From a virus: a stretch of DNA of 45,607 bases. The notes beneath the pieces are model-generated. The model was not told the DNA's origin and did not search any database. It saw only the letters and a program-made list of their open reading frames with translations. The position numbers and the translations under genes were made by a program. Positions 24,828 to 33,366 of the stretch are shown here, piece after piece (the stretch's first letter is position 1; each line of letters begins with the position of its first letter). The stretch lies in the IMG/VR virus record IMGVR_UViG_3300046817_001299, positions 1-45,607 of that record; one strand, given 5' to 3'.

Positions 24828-25228
24828 TTCCCTTTGCCCTCGCCTTTTGCCGCCGGGGCGGCTGGCGGGATGAAGCTCCGCAGGCTCGCCTCGTATTGCC
24901 AGTCGAGCGGCACCTTGTGGTCCGTCATCCAGGCTTTCAGCTTCGCCAGTTTCAGGTCGGCCCGCTCGTGCAGCTCCGCGGCGCTCACCGGGATCTCGAC
25001 GGTCCCTTTGGCGTTCTCGATCCTCGCGATCTCCCGCTGGATCATCTGGTAGTCCGCCAGCGTTTCAAGGAAAGGCGCGTCCACGGCCACCGGCTCCGCG
25101 GCCGCTTTTTCCTGCGCCACCGGTTTCGCTTTCTCCTGCGTGTGCGCATACACGATGTGATTCCCCCAGGCCGCAGCCAGACTAAGCGCCAGCAGCGTTT
25201 CGAACTTCCAAACTCGATTTCCCGTCAT
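24824..25228 (-). CDS. Exported or membrane-anchored small protein
   Basis: A 134-aa protein starting at ATG 25228 (ATGA overlap with the LuxR-type gene). It has a basic start and a hydrophobic segment (LLALSLAAAWGNHIVYAH), then a helical acidic body and a Pro/Ala/Lys-rich tail (PPAAPAAKGEGKGK). It is either a cleaved signal peptide protein or an N-anchored periplasmic protein. It follows the regulator in the same transcript. Function unknown. Confidence 0.55.
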   Translation of the reverse strand: MTGNRVWKFETLLALSLAAAWGNHIVYAHTQEKAKPVAQEKAAAEPVAVDAPFLETLADYQMIQREIARIENAKGTVEIPVSAAELHERADLKLAKLKAWMTDHKVPLDWQYEASLRSFIPPAAPAAKGEGKGK

Positions 25229-25698
25229 CCTCGTTCCCCCTCGTGCGAATTGGACTCCAAAGTTTTTTCTCCGAGCGAAGCCATCGCCAGCTCGCCGCGT
25301 CCGCGCACTCCGAATTTCAGCAGCAGAGAGCTGACGTGGAATTTCACGGTGCGTTCGGCGATGTTCAGCCTCGCGCCGATTTCCTTGTTGCTCAGCATTT
25401 CCTCCACGCCGCGCAGCACTTGCATCTCCCTCCGCGTCAGCCGGTCTCCGCATCCCACGGCGCGCCTCGTCAGCAAAATCTCGTTCCGCGCGCGGCCCGC
25501 GATCGCCCTGGCCGCGCATATGTCCGCGTCGGCGGTCATTGTGTATTCATCAGGAGCGCGGTGCGCGGCCAGGCTGTGCATCGCCAGAAGTCCCGCCGCC
25601 CGTTCGATCGGCGGCGTTCCGTCTTCCTCGGCTTCCACGGAAAAAACCACTCTCCCTCCGTTTGAAAAATAAAATCTTTTCTTTGCGAGCGCTGGCAT
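25225..25698 (-). CDS. LuxR-family HTH transcription regulator
   Basis: A 157-aa protein starting at ATG 25698. The C-terminal third is a typical GerE/LuxR DNA-binding domain: LTRREMQVLRGVEEMLSNKE, then IGARLNIAERTVKFHVSSLL with the recognition helix. The N-terminal 80 residues are short and match no receiver or autoinducer domain. It lies within the exported-protein module with a six-base gap to the upstream gene. A LuxR-type regulator embedded in this module is unusual for a phage and suggests control tied to host physiology. Its target is unknown. Confidence 0.75.
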   Translation of the reverse strand: MPALAKKRFYFSNGGRVVFSVEAEEDGTPPIERAAGLLAMHSLAAHRAPDEYTMTADADICAARAIAGRARNEILLTRRAVGCGDRLTRREMQVLRGVEEMLSNKEIGARLNIAERTVKFHVSSLLLKFGVRGRGELAMASLGEKTLESNSHEGERG

Positions 25699-25704
25699 CG
25701 CGGC

Positions 25705-26616
25705 TTATCGCAGCGCGGTCAGGATCAGCGTCCAGTCCATCGTCACGGGGAAAGAAGCCTGGATCGAGCCCGCCGCGGCCGCGGCTTGCGAGCTCACGAG
25801 ATTGCCGTCGAGATTCGATTGCAGCGTCCACGGAGCCGCGTTGCTCACCGTTCCGCTCGCCGCGTATGCGATCACCAGCGCCGGAGCGCTCGTCGTGATG
25901 TTGCCGGTCGCGGGCGAGGCCGGCCCGCTCCAGCCATTGGCGATATCGACAGCTGTGACTCCCGTGATCGCCAGCGCGTAAGTCTCCAGCGCGCCCGTGC
26001 AGGTGATCGTCGTTGTTCCTCCGGCCGCGTTGAAAGCCACGTAGGAGGAAGCCGTCTGCGAAGTCGCTTTCGCCGTGGCCACGAGCGCGTAGGAATTCTG
26101 CGAAGTGTCGGAAGGCTTCGGCGTCGCTGTGCCCGTCGCGTAATCGCAGCCCACCCAGATCGCTTGCCCTGGAAGTGTTGCGATCGAGACCAGCGTCCCG
26201 CGCGCGGCCGCTTTCGCGGTAATCGCTGCCGGCTGCGGTGCAGGCGCTGGCGCAGGTGCGGGAGCCGGAGCTGCGGCGGCTTTCAGCGCGTCGATCTCCG
26301 TTTGCAGATTTGCCGCGGAGCTCTGCAGGTCGGCGATCTGTTTCTGCAGCGCCAGAATGCTCGCCTCATCCTGCGGAAGCTTCGCTGTCGCCGTCTGCAG
26401 ATCGCTGATCGCTTTGTTTGTGCCCAGCACGAACGCGTTCTGGCCCGCGACGGAGATCTCGATTGCTCCCGTCACGAGGTGCGCCATCACGGGATCGACG
26501 CCGTGATTCACGAGCGCCGTCTCCAGGTCATCCGCGGTTTGCGCCGTCTGCGCCTGCACGCACGCCGGAGAAGCGAGAATCAGAAGCACGAGCCCGTGCA
26601 GCAATCTCTTTTTCAT
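25705..26616 (-). CDS. Exported protein with coiled coil and AP-repeat linker
   Basis: A 303-aa protein starting at ATG 26616 (ATGA overlap). It has a signal peptide (LLHGLVLLILASPACVQAQ), a helical coiled coil at about residues 65-110 (ILALQKQIADLQSSAANLQ), a linker of repeated Ala-Pro pairs at about 112-127, and a beta-rich C-terminal domain of about 170 residues with two or more cysteines. This coil-linker-beta plan resembles a surface stalk bearing a head domain. No catalytic motif was seen. Confidence 0.6.
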   Translation of the reverse strand: MKKRLLHGLVLLILASPACVQAQTAQTADDLETALVNHGVDPVMAHLVTGAIEISVAGQNAFVLGTNKAISDLQTATAKLPQDEASILALQKQIADLQSSAANLQTEIDALKAAAAPAPAPAPAPAPQPAAITAKAAARGTLVSIATLPGQAIWVGCDYATGTATPKPSDTSQNSYALVATAKATSQTASSYVAFNAAGGTTTITCTGALETYALAITGVTAVDIANGWSGPASPATGNITTSAPALVIAYAASGTVSNAAPWTLQSNLDGNLVSSQAAAAAGSIQASFPVTMDWTLILTALR

Positions 26617-28835
26617 TTCATTCCTCCGTACGCCCCTTCGAGCTTTTCCAGCTTCTTCCGTTTATTGATGGCTGGAGCCGGCCCTCCGCCGGCTCCGGGA
26701 AGTCTCACTCCCACGGCAAGGCCCGCCCACGCGCCCACTCCGTTTGATCCGCTGGCGTTGTCGTGCGTCCAGCCGAAAGCTGTCAAGGTGTGCGTCGTGC
26801 CGTTCGTCCATGTCCCCCAGCAGTTGTTCTCATCATAAAAAGTTGGATCGCCCTCTGTGATCCAGGTGGCCGATGTCAGGATGGTATTCGTCGCCGGAGT
26901 CGAAAGCGCGGTGCAGCTCTGATTCGCTATGCCGACGACGACCACGACGAGCTCGTTGTCGCTTCCTGGCGTCCCGGAAACGCTGGTGAAAGTTCCGCCC
27001 GCTCCGCCGCTCGTCGAATCCGTTCCCGTGGCCACCGCCGCTTTGACTCCGGATCCCCCAAAGTTCGGATCCAACGGGCTGCTCGTGTCCGCGCCCGCGA
27101 TGTCGTACTCCATGAACGTATCGCCGTTGCCTCCTGAGGGGCGTGGGTGCATCGTATAGGTCAGGTTATAAATCCCCGGAGTGACGTTGTGCGCTTCCCA
27201 GATCTGGCAGACGGAGTCATTCAGCGCCGTGTTGCTGTCGATCTGCGTCAGGCCGGTCGGCCCGCCGCTGATCGAAGTGATATAAGAACACGACGAAAGG
27301 GTGTTCGGCGTGGAACATCCAGCGATGAACCCGATAATGAATTCGTTCCCGGTAATGTTCATCTGAGTCGTGAAGCTCGCAGCGGTCTCGTTGAAGGTGT
27401 TGTCGTGCTGCGCGTAGACGACGTGCGGCGATGCATACGTCGGAACGGAACCTGCGCCAGACGACTTGAACGCGAGCATCGCCCCGTTAGTCGAGGTCGC
27501 GCCCGTCATCGTGAACGTTGGCGTGAACGAAGTCGTTGTCGTGTAGACGCCGTACTGTCCGCAAGTAGGCTGACTCGTAGTCTGGATTGTTTGCGCCTCA
27601 ACCATCGTCCACGTAATGTTCGCTTGCGTCGCTGGCGTGCAAGCGGTGATATGCGCTCCGCCAAAGTCCTCCGTCGCCCAGACGAGAATGAGGTCGCCAG
27701 TCCCGAGCGTTCCGGTGGCCCCAGGAGCCACGGTTGCGCTGGTCGCGTTCGCGCAAACTCCGTGGTCAAGGGCGGCAGCCGTGGCTACATTCGCGAACTC
27801 GTACATACTGAATTGGTCGAAAGAAGAACTGCCGCCTGACCAATGGAGTTTTACCTGCCTCACTCCGCCGACGTTGTTCATCACGTAGTAGGCCACGATG
27901 AACAGTCCGTTCGGCGTATCGAGGTTCGTGCAGGCTTGCGTATAGGTGTTTCCGCCGACGTCGTCGGTGAAGGTGGCTCCCGTGAGTCCGGTCGAGCCTG
28001 CCTGCCCGAAAATGACGATCAGGTTTCCTGCGGCCGTCGGCTCGTTGAACTGGCAGAGGTAGTCTGTGCCGCCCGTGCTCCCCGTCGTTGGACAGGAGGC
28101 AGCCTGGACGAACGCCGGATTGACAATAGCCGTCGCATCCAGCTCGACGATGATGGCTCCGAATACTGATCCCGACGTGCTCCCCCAGGTCACTGTCGTT
28201 CCCGTGAATCCAGTTGCAACCGTCGCCGCTTCCTGGCCTGTCGTCGGCGTGCTATATCCGATGTCGTCCTGCTCCGTGAAGGTGCTTGGCGGCGTCAGCG
28301 TTGCCGGGCTTGTGCTGTTCCCTACGGTCCCAATGACGGGGTTTCCGGTAAGAACCGCGGCGGCGAAAGCCGGTGCTGGCGTTGCGCTCGCCGCGCCGTT
28401 GCTTGTAATCGCGCTCTGGCGAATCGCGCCAGCTCCCGTCCGCGACATTCCGGAAAGCCGCTCGACCACGATGTTCGCGCCCGTTCCGCTCGTGCTGCTG
28501 GTGAAGGTGACTGTCTCTGTCGTCGAAGCGGTCGCGAAGGAATTCGCGACGAAGCACCAAACCGAATTCGCCGAAGAGCTATAAGCCGCTGCGGCGATCT
28601 GCGACCAGCCGAGGCTCTCAACGTCCGTGACGGTCATCGTCGCGCCGGTTGTCACGCCGCTCACGCTCGCGCAAGCCACGAGCAGATCGCTCGCAGCAAC
28701 GGTGAATGTCGCCGTGGTATGCGCCGTCGAGTTCGATGTGCTCGCCGTCCCGACGCCGTGCGTCCATGTCACTCCCTGAGCGCAGCATGCGAGCAGGGCC
28801 AGCACTACGCCGAGAATCGCGCTTCGTTTGATCAC
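26613..28835 (-). CDS. Large exported beta-rich protein
   Basis: A 740-aa protein with a GTG at 28835 coupled to the upstream stop (GTGA). It has a signal peptide (ILGVVLALLACCAQGVTW). The body consists of about three successive beta-sandwich-like units, each opening with a TFTV/SFTT strand and containing patterns like NSVWCFVANSFATASTTETV, LIVIFGQAGSTGLTGATF, and ELVVVVVGIANQSCTAL. Such modules are found in secreted or surface proteins. It has little charge and abundant Ser/Thr/Gly. Function unknown. Confidence 0.6.
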   Translation of the reverse strand: MIKRSAILGVVLALLACCAQGVTWTHGVGTASTSNSTAHTTATFTVAASDLLVACASVSGVTTGATMTVTDVESLGWSQIAAAAYSSSANSVWCFVANSFATASTTETVTFTSSTSGTGANIVVERLSGMSRTGAGAIRQSAITSNGAASATPAPAFAAAVLTGNPVIGTVGNSTSPATLTPPSTFTEQDDIGYSTPTTGQEAATVATGFTGTTVTWGSTSGSVFGAIIVELDATAIVNPAFVQAASCPTTGSTGGTDYLCQFNEPTAAGNLIVIFGQAGSTGLTGATFTDDVGGNTYTQACTNLDTPNGLFIVAYYVMNNVGGVRQVKLHWSGGSSSFDQFSMYEFANVATAAALDHGVCANATSATVAPGATGTLGTGDLILVWATEDFGGAHITACTPATQANITWTMVEAQTIQTTSQPTCGQYGVYTTTTSFTPTFTMTGATSTNGAMLAFKSSGAGSVPTYASPHVVYAQHDNTFNETAASFTTQMNITGNEFIIGFIAGCSTPNTLSSCSYITSISGGPTGLTQIDSNTALNDSVCQIWEAHNVTPGIYNLTYTMHPRPSGGNGDTFMEYDIAGADTSSPLDPNFGGSGVKAAVATGTDSTSGGAGGTFTSVSGTPGSDNELVVVVVGIANQSCTALSTPATNTILTSATWITEGDPTFYDENNCWGTWTNGTTHTLTAFGWTHDNASGSNGVGAWAGLAVGVRLPGAGGGPAPAINKRKKLEKLEGAYGGMK

Positions 28836-31800
28836 GGCGTCGTCGTCTCCGCGTAGTCGAAGGTCACGTCGAAGCTTCCGCCTGTCACTGTCGCGGCGTT
28901 CAGGTTCACGGCCAGCTGCTCCGCGACCCCTCGCAGCAGAATCGGTTTCGCCGGCTTGAAAATGTAGATGTCGTTCGGTGCCGCCGTTCCCGTCGCCATG
29001 CAGCCCACGATGGCCGTGTCCACGTTTCCAACGGGCGTCCCCGCCGTCGGATTCGCCGTGTAGGTTTTCGGCACGCTCGATCCCGCGGAGAAGCCGGAAT
29101 CATCCGGGACGACGGTCATGTTCGCGGAAGTTCCCGCGGTGTCCGCCGTCGACCGCTTGATCAGCTGCAGCGTGATCAGCCCCGCGGTCGTCTGCGAGCA
29201 GCTCACCGTCACGCGGTAAACGAGCACTGTATTCGTCGCGTTGCCGGGGAGAACTGCGACGTCCGTCGCCGAAGCTGCGCTGGCCACATTCGCCGAAGCG
29301 TGATAGCTCGCCGTCGTCGTGTCCGGATAGATCTTCACGATCTGCCGGCCTGTCGCATCTCCAAGTGCACGCCGTGCGTTCGTGCCGTCGCTCAATCCTT
29401 CCATCAGCACGTTTGCGGGCACTGCCGAGCCCGGCGCCTGGTCGAAGATCGCGCCCGCATTCCCAACCACGCCGACTTTCTGCACGCCGGTCGCGGCCGT
29501 GGAAACCGCGCTGCCGCCCACTTGCGCCTCATTCACGCTCGCGTTCGCCTGGATGTTGAAGGTTCCGGTTCCGGCATTCGCCGTCACCGTTCCGCTCACG
29601 GGCTGCGTCGCCCCGCTGCCGTCCACGCGAAGCAACCCGCCGGTGCCGCAGGAAAGCGGATCCGTCTGCGCTGTCGTGTAAGTCGGCGCGGAAGTCGTCA
29701 CTGCGCATTGCGCCAGGATTCCTTTTTGCCCGGAGGTCGTCGAAGCTTGCGCCACTTCAAGTCCCGTCACGCTGGCATCCAGCGCCAGCGATCCGCTGGT
29801 CCCGATGTTGGCCGTCACCGTCCCGCTCACGGGCTGCGTGGTCGTTCCCGTCGGATCGGTGCGCACCGGATTCGTAGCTGTCGCCAGCTCCGTCCCTGCC
29901 TGATTCCGGATGTTGATGTGCAGCGCGCGATTGTTCGTGATGCGCGCGCTCGCCGCGTGTCCCGTGGTGATCGCGGTCGGTGGCGTGTCGTCGAAGAGCC
30001 CGCCCACTGGATTGATCGCCGTCGTTCCCGTCGTGAATGCGCCGTTATCCGCGAAGCCCGCGCTCGAAGAGCATCCCGAATCGCAGACGACGTGCAGGTT
30101 CGTTCCCGTCGATTGCGTCACGGTGAAATTCCCCGTGCCCGCATTCGCTGTCACCGTCCCGCTCACCGGCTGCGTCGCTCCGCTTCCATCCACTCGCAGC
30201 GCTCCTGCGGTCGTCAGGGAAAGCGGCGAGCTCTGTGCCGTCGTATAGGTCGGCGCGCTCGTCGTCACCGCGCCAAGGTCGAGAATTCCTTTCTGTCCCG
30301 ATGTCGTCGAAGCCTGTGCCACTTCGAGTCCCGTAACGCTCGCATCCAGCGCCGCGCCATTCAGCGTCCCGAGATTCGCCGTCACCGTTCCGCTGACGGG
30401 CTGCGTCGTCGTTCCCGTCGGATCCGTGCGCACCGGATCGGTGTTCGTTCCGAAGTCCACCGTCCCGCCGCTCGCGGGTTTCTTCAGCAGAGCGCCCATC
30501 ACGTATTGCGTGCCCGCGCCCGTGTCTCCGTCGAAGACGCGCGCCAGCTGCATGTTCGTGCCGTCGCTGAATCCCGCGGCCGTTCCCGTCGCCGGGATCG
30601 CCGCGCCAAAGCTTGAAGAAGTTCCGCCGGAGCCTCCGCCCGCCGCCACGTTCACTTTCAGGAATCCGCTCGCGTCCACGAGCAGCGCTTTCATGTTCGT
30701 TCCGTCGCTCGCGCCCACAGCCGTCCCAGTCGCAGGAAACGCGGCGCCGAAGGAAGACGAGGTTCCACCCGTGCCTCCGCCGATAGCCACATTCACTTTC
30801 AGGTTTCCGCTCGAGTCAAGCTGCAGGGGAAGCGTCTGTCCCGTCGAAGGCGTCGGCGCGGCGGAATTGAAAATCCCTCCGACGACTCCCGTCTTCGAAG
30901 GCGCCGTGCCAGGCGTTGTTCCGCTCATGTCGGAGCTGTCCGTCGTCAGCCACGCGGTTGTGTTCGGTGTATTGCCGGGCTGCACTGTCCACGTTCCGCT
31001 CTGCGTCGCGTTCACTGTCGGCGTTCCGGAAATCGTCACGGCGAATCCGCTCACGCCCGGCGCCACGAGCTGCTCGCCTCGCGCCGTCATCTGCGCGTCC
31101 ACGCGCTGCCCGGTCGTCACTGTCGGCTGCGTCGTGTTGAAGACGCCGCCAATCTTCAGCGGATTTCCGGAGTCGCTCGCCGCGCTCGCCGCGTTGCCTT
31201 GCGCTTTCAGGCTTCCGCCTGTCAGCGTCGCATCCAGCGCCACGCCGTTCAGCGTTCCGAGATTCGCCGTCACCGTCCCGCTCACGGGCTGCGTGGTCGT
31301 TCCCGTCGGATCGGTGCGCACCGGATTCGTAGCTGTCGCCAGCTCCGTCCCCGCCTGGTTCCGGATGTTGATATGCAGCGCGCGATTGTTCGTGATGCGC
31401 GCGCTCGCCGCATGTCCCGTGGTGATCGCTGTCGGCGGCGTGTCGTCGAAGAGGCCGCCCACCGGATTGATCGCCGTCGTTCCTGCCGTGAATGCGCCGT
31501 TATCCGCGAAGCCCGCGCTCGAAGAGCATCCCGAATCGCAAACGACGTGCAGGTTAGTTCCTGTCGATTGCGTCACGGTGAAGTTTCCCGTGCCCGCATT
31601 CGCTGTCACTGTCGGCGTCCCGGAAATCGAGACTGTCGGCGTTCCCGAAATCGTCACGGCGAATCCGCTAACTCCTGGCGCCACGAGCTGCTCGCCTCGC
31701 GCGCTCATTTGCGCGTCTACGCGCTGCCCAGTCGTCACCGTAGGCTGCGTCGTGTTGAACGTGCCGCCTATCTTTACTGGGTTCCCTGAGTCCGCCGAAG

Positions 31801-32647
31801 CGCTCGCCGCGTTGCCCACCACTTGCGCGTTCAGGTTCGAAGCTGTCGCCTGCGAGACGATCGGATCGCCCGGGATATATTTGTTCGTCGGCTGGTCGAA
31901 GATCAGGATCTGTCCGTTTGTCGGCGCTGTAGTGCTCACGCTGATCCCGCGAATCGCGATGACCGTCTGCGAAGTGGAAGTTCCGGAGAGATCGCCTCCC
32001 GCGGTAAAGCTGCCGGAGGCTGCGCTCAAGTCGCACGTCGATCGCAGGTTCAACGCGTCGTCCGTGCAGGTCACGCCCGCTCCGGTGAAGTTCAGCGCCT
32101 GCCGCGCCGGCAGCGCCGCGCCTTCGTCCTCAACCGTCGCGTAGCCGGTGTATGTTGGCGCCGTCACTCCGGAGGCTGCAAGCGTTCCCCAGTCCACGCT
32201 CGCCTGCGAAGGCAGCGTCTTGTCCTCCGTCCAGGTTATGCTTTGCACACGGCCGTCCGGCGAAGCCGCCAGCGTGATGAAGGCGCGCGTCACGAGTCCT
32301 GTCGGCGTGCAGCCGGCGTTCGGAACGAGGTTCACTCCAGCCGCCGCCGTGTAGTTGTCCACGAGCGTTCCATCGCCCGCGATCCAGCCGCGCACGCGCT
32401 GCGGGATGTAGGTGATTCCGCCGCAGAGGATCCGCGTCGGCTTGTTCCCGCTGGAGTCGAAAGGCTGGAAATCGATCGAGCCGTAGACGGGCACCGCATT
32501 GATCGTCGCGACGGCCTTCAATCCGGCTGCCGAAGGCGTCTTTCCCTCAGGAGTTTTGAACGTTCCGGTGACGTGCGGAATAGTTTGCGCTGCTGCGGTC
32601 GCGGCGAAAATTGAAGTCAAACAAAAAAGAGCCAGAAACTTCTTCAT
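28832..32647 (-). CDS. Giant repetitive exported protein
   Basis: A 1271-aa protein starting at ATG 32647. The signal peptide (FLALFCLTSIFAATAAAQ) and a GGGAGGA ribosome site choose this start over upstream in-frame codons. Residues 1-300 are non-repetitive. Most of the remainder is built of recurring units such as PVSGTVTANLGTLNG, QRVDAQMSARGEQLVAPG, and TVTQSTGTNLHVVCDSGCSS. Two near-identical 346-bp tracts lie at 29811-30156 and 31266-31611, in frame. Repetitive beta composition is fibre-like, yet the signal peptide implies export from the lysogen or infected cell. Expression may be controlled by a hairpin over the ribosome site. Confidence 0.65.
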   Translation of the reverse strand: MKKFLALFCLTSIFAATAAAQTIPHVTGTFKTPEGKTPSAAGLKAVATINAVPVYGSIDFQPFDSSGNKPTRILCGGITYIPQRVRGWIAGDGTLVDNYTAAAGVNLVPNAGCTPTGLVTRAFITLAASPDGRVQSITWTEDKTLPSQASVDWGTLAASGVTAPTYTGYATVEDEGAALPARQALNFTGAGVTCTDDALNLRSTCDLSAASGSFTAGGDLSGTSTSQTVIAIRGISVSTTAPTNGQILIFDQPTNKYIPGDPIVSQATASNLNAQVVGNAASASADSGNPVKIGGTFNTTQPTVTTGQRVDAQMSARGEQLVAPGVSGFAVTISGTPTVSISGTPTVTANAGTGNFTVTQSTGTNLHVVCDSGCSSSAGFADNGAFTAGTTAINPVGGLFDDTPPTAITTGHAASARITNNRALHINIRNQAGTELATATNPVRTDPTGTTTQPVSGTVTANLGTLNGVALDATLTGGSLKAQGNAASAASDSGNPLKIGGVFNTTQPTVTTGQRVDAQMTARGEQLVAPGVSGFAVTISGTPTVNATQSGTWTVQPGNTPNTTAWLTTDSSDMSGTTPGTAPSKTGVVGGIFNSAAPTPSTGQTLPLQLDSSGNLKVNVAIGGGTGGTSSSFGAAFPATGTAVGASDGTNMKALLVDASGFLKVNVAAGGGSGGTSSSFGAAIPATGTAAGFSDGTNMQLARVFDGDTGAGTQYVMGALLKKPASGGTVDFGTNTDPVRTDPTGTTTQPVSGTVTANLGTLNGAALDASVTGLEVAQASTTSGQKGILDLGAVTTSAPTYTTAQSSPLSLTTAGALRVDGSGATQPVSGTVTANAGTGNFTVTQSTGTNLHVVCDSGCSSSAGFADNGAFTTGTTAINPVGGLFDDTPPTAITTGHAASARITNNRALHINIRNQAGTELATATNPVRTDPTGTTTQPVSGTVTANIGTSGSLALDASVTGLEVAQASTTSGQKGILAQCAVTTSAPTYTTAQTDPLSCGTGGLLRVDGSGATQPVSGTVTANAGTGTFNIQANASVNEAQVGGSAVSTAATGVQKVGVVGNAGAIFDQAPGSAVPANVLMEGLSDGTNARRALGDATGRQIVKIYPDTTTASYHASANVASAASATDVAVLPGNATNTVLVYRVTVSCSQTTAGLITLQLIKRSTADTAGTSANMTVVPDDSGFSAGSSVPKTYTANPTAGTPVGNVDTAIVGCMATGTAAPNDIYIFKPAKPILLRGVAEQLAVNLNAATVTGGSFDVTFDYAETTTP
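29811..30156 (-). repeat. 346-bp intragenic direct repeat, copy 2
   Basis: Nearly identical, with no gaps that I could see, to 31266-31611 (constant offset 1455 bp, a multiple of three). Both encode PVSGTVTANLGT, an NPVGGLFDDTPPTAITTGHA segment and HVVCDSGCSSS in the same frame. The few differences are mostly at third codon positions. This indicates internal duplication or gene conversion under protein-level constraint. Confidence 0.75.
31266..31611 (-). repeat. 346-bp intragenic direct repeat, copy 1
   Basis: The partner of 29811-30156. In this copy the repeat is followed by two extra GTPTVSISGTPTV-type units, absent after the other copy. The paired tracts could allow homologous deletion or duplication of about 485 codons without shifting the frame. 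Confidence 0.75.
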
Positions 32648-32648
32648 C

Positions 32649-32677
32649 GGTCCTCCCGATGTGCGGTCGGAAGGACC
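32649..32677 (-). promoter_or_regulatory. Hairpin sequestering the ribosome site of the 1271-aa gene
   Basis: In minus-strand RNA, 32677-32667 (GGUCCUUCCGA) pairs with 32659-32649 (UCGGGAGGACC) over 11 bp, including one U-G wobble, with a seven-base loop. The 3' arm contains the GGGAGGA ribosome site and ends one base before the ATG. The wobble would be a C-A mismatch on the other strand, so the fold favours the sense RNA. The structure could be opened by temperature, a ligand or an upstream factor. Confidence 0.6.
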
Positions 32678-32754
32678 AACTCGATGCGTTGCCTCTATCC
32701 TATCAGGTGCTCGCTCCATCTCCCCTCAAGATGTTGCGAAAAGTGTTTTCTGCT

Positions 32755-33366
32755 TCACGCCGTAGCAGCCTGCATCCAGAGCGGCCGCCCGTTCGCGCAT
32801 TCGCGCTCATTCGGCGATGCCGGCGGAATCCCCAGCGCCTTGAAAATCTCCTCTTCGTTCTTTGCGCGGATCACGCGCGAGTTCACTGTCTTCTGCAGCA
32901 CGGGGTCGTACTGCCCCGGAACTTCCAGGCCCGTTCCGTCAGCATGCAGCCTTCCGCCGCAGGCTCGTGCCCGCGCGCACATCCAGATGTTGTGCTCCGC
33001 CGAGCCCGTTCGAATCAGCATCAGCGTCGCCCAGCTTTCCGGCGTCGCTATGTATACGTCGATCGAAATCAGCTTCGCGCCCAGCCACACGTTTCCGCGG
33101 ATCATCCGCTGGCCTTCGGAGTTCGTTTGCACAAATTGCCGTGAAAGCGCCGCGTAAAAATCCGTTTCCGCCAGCTCGCTCGTGCTTCCGAAGAGCGCGT
33201 CCTTCGATGTCATCTTCGGAATCACTACGAGGTCGATGTCTTTCACCCAGGGCTTTCCGCGCCGGATCGAGCCTGCCACTTCGATCCGCTCGCAGTGCGG
33301 CCCCAGCACCTGCGCGATTTCGAGCGCCTTTGCTCGTGCTTCGTCCAGCGGGAATCTTTGGCTCAT
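32755..33366 (-). CDS. DNA polymerase X-type nucleotidyltransferase, minimal
   Basis: A 203-aa protein starting at ATG 33366 (ATGA overlap). Its core matches the Pol X family: AGSIRRGKPWVKDIDLVVIP has the GS motif (Gly32-Ser33) and metal ligands Asp43 and Asp45, and LISIDVYIATPE has the third ligand Asp103. Then TGSAEHNIWMCARARACG and EEEIFKALGIPP match the thumb region of bacterial Pol X. The HhH 8-kDa domain and the PHP exonuclease domain of full PolX (about 570 aa) are absent. It may fill gaps or end-process during repair of transposition products, or act as a template-independent transferase. It is the last gene of the early operon. Confidence 0.75.
   Translation of the reverse strand: MSQRFPLDEARAKALEIAQVLGPHCERIEVAGSIRRGKPWVKDIDLVVIPKMTSKDALFGSTSELAETDFYAALSRQFVQTNSEGQRMIRGNVWLGAKLISIDVYIATPESWATLMLIRTGSAEHNIWMCARARACGGRLHADGTGLEVPGQYDPVLQKTVNSRVIRAKNEEEIFKALGIPPASPNERECANGRPLWMQAATA

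Noticed and set aside
29811-31611. Diversity-generating or CRISPR-like repeat system
   Set aside because: Repeats are in-frame coding duplications; there is no reverse transcriptase, spacer array or cas-like gene.
30426-32144. A 572-codon open frame on the plus strand opposite the repetitive exported gene
   Set aside because: It mirrors the GC-rich repetitive gene on the other strand, has Val/Pro/Ala composition without domains, and lacks a ribosome site; the minus frame has signal peptide, ribosome site and coupling.
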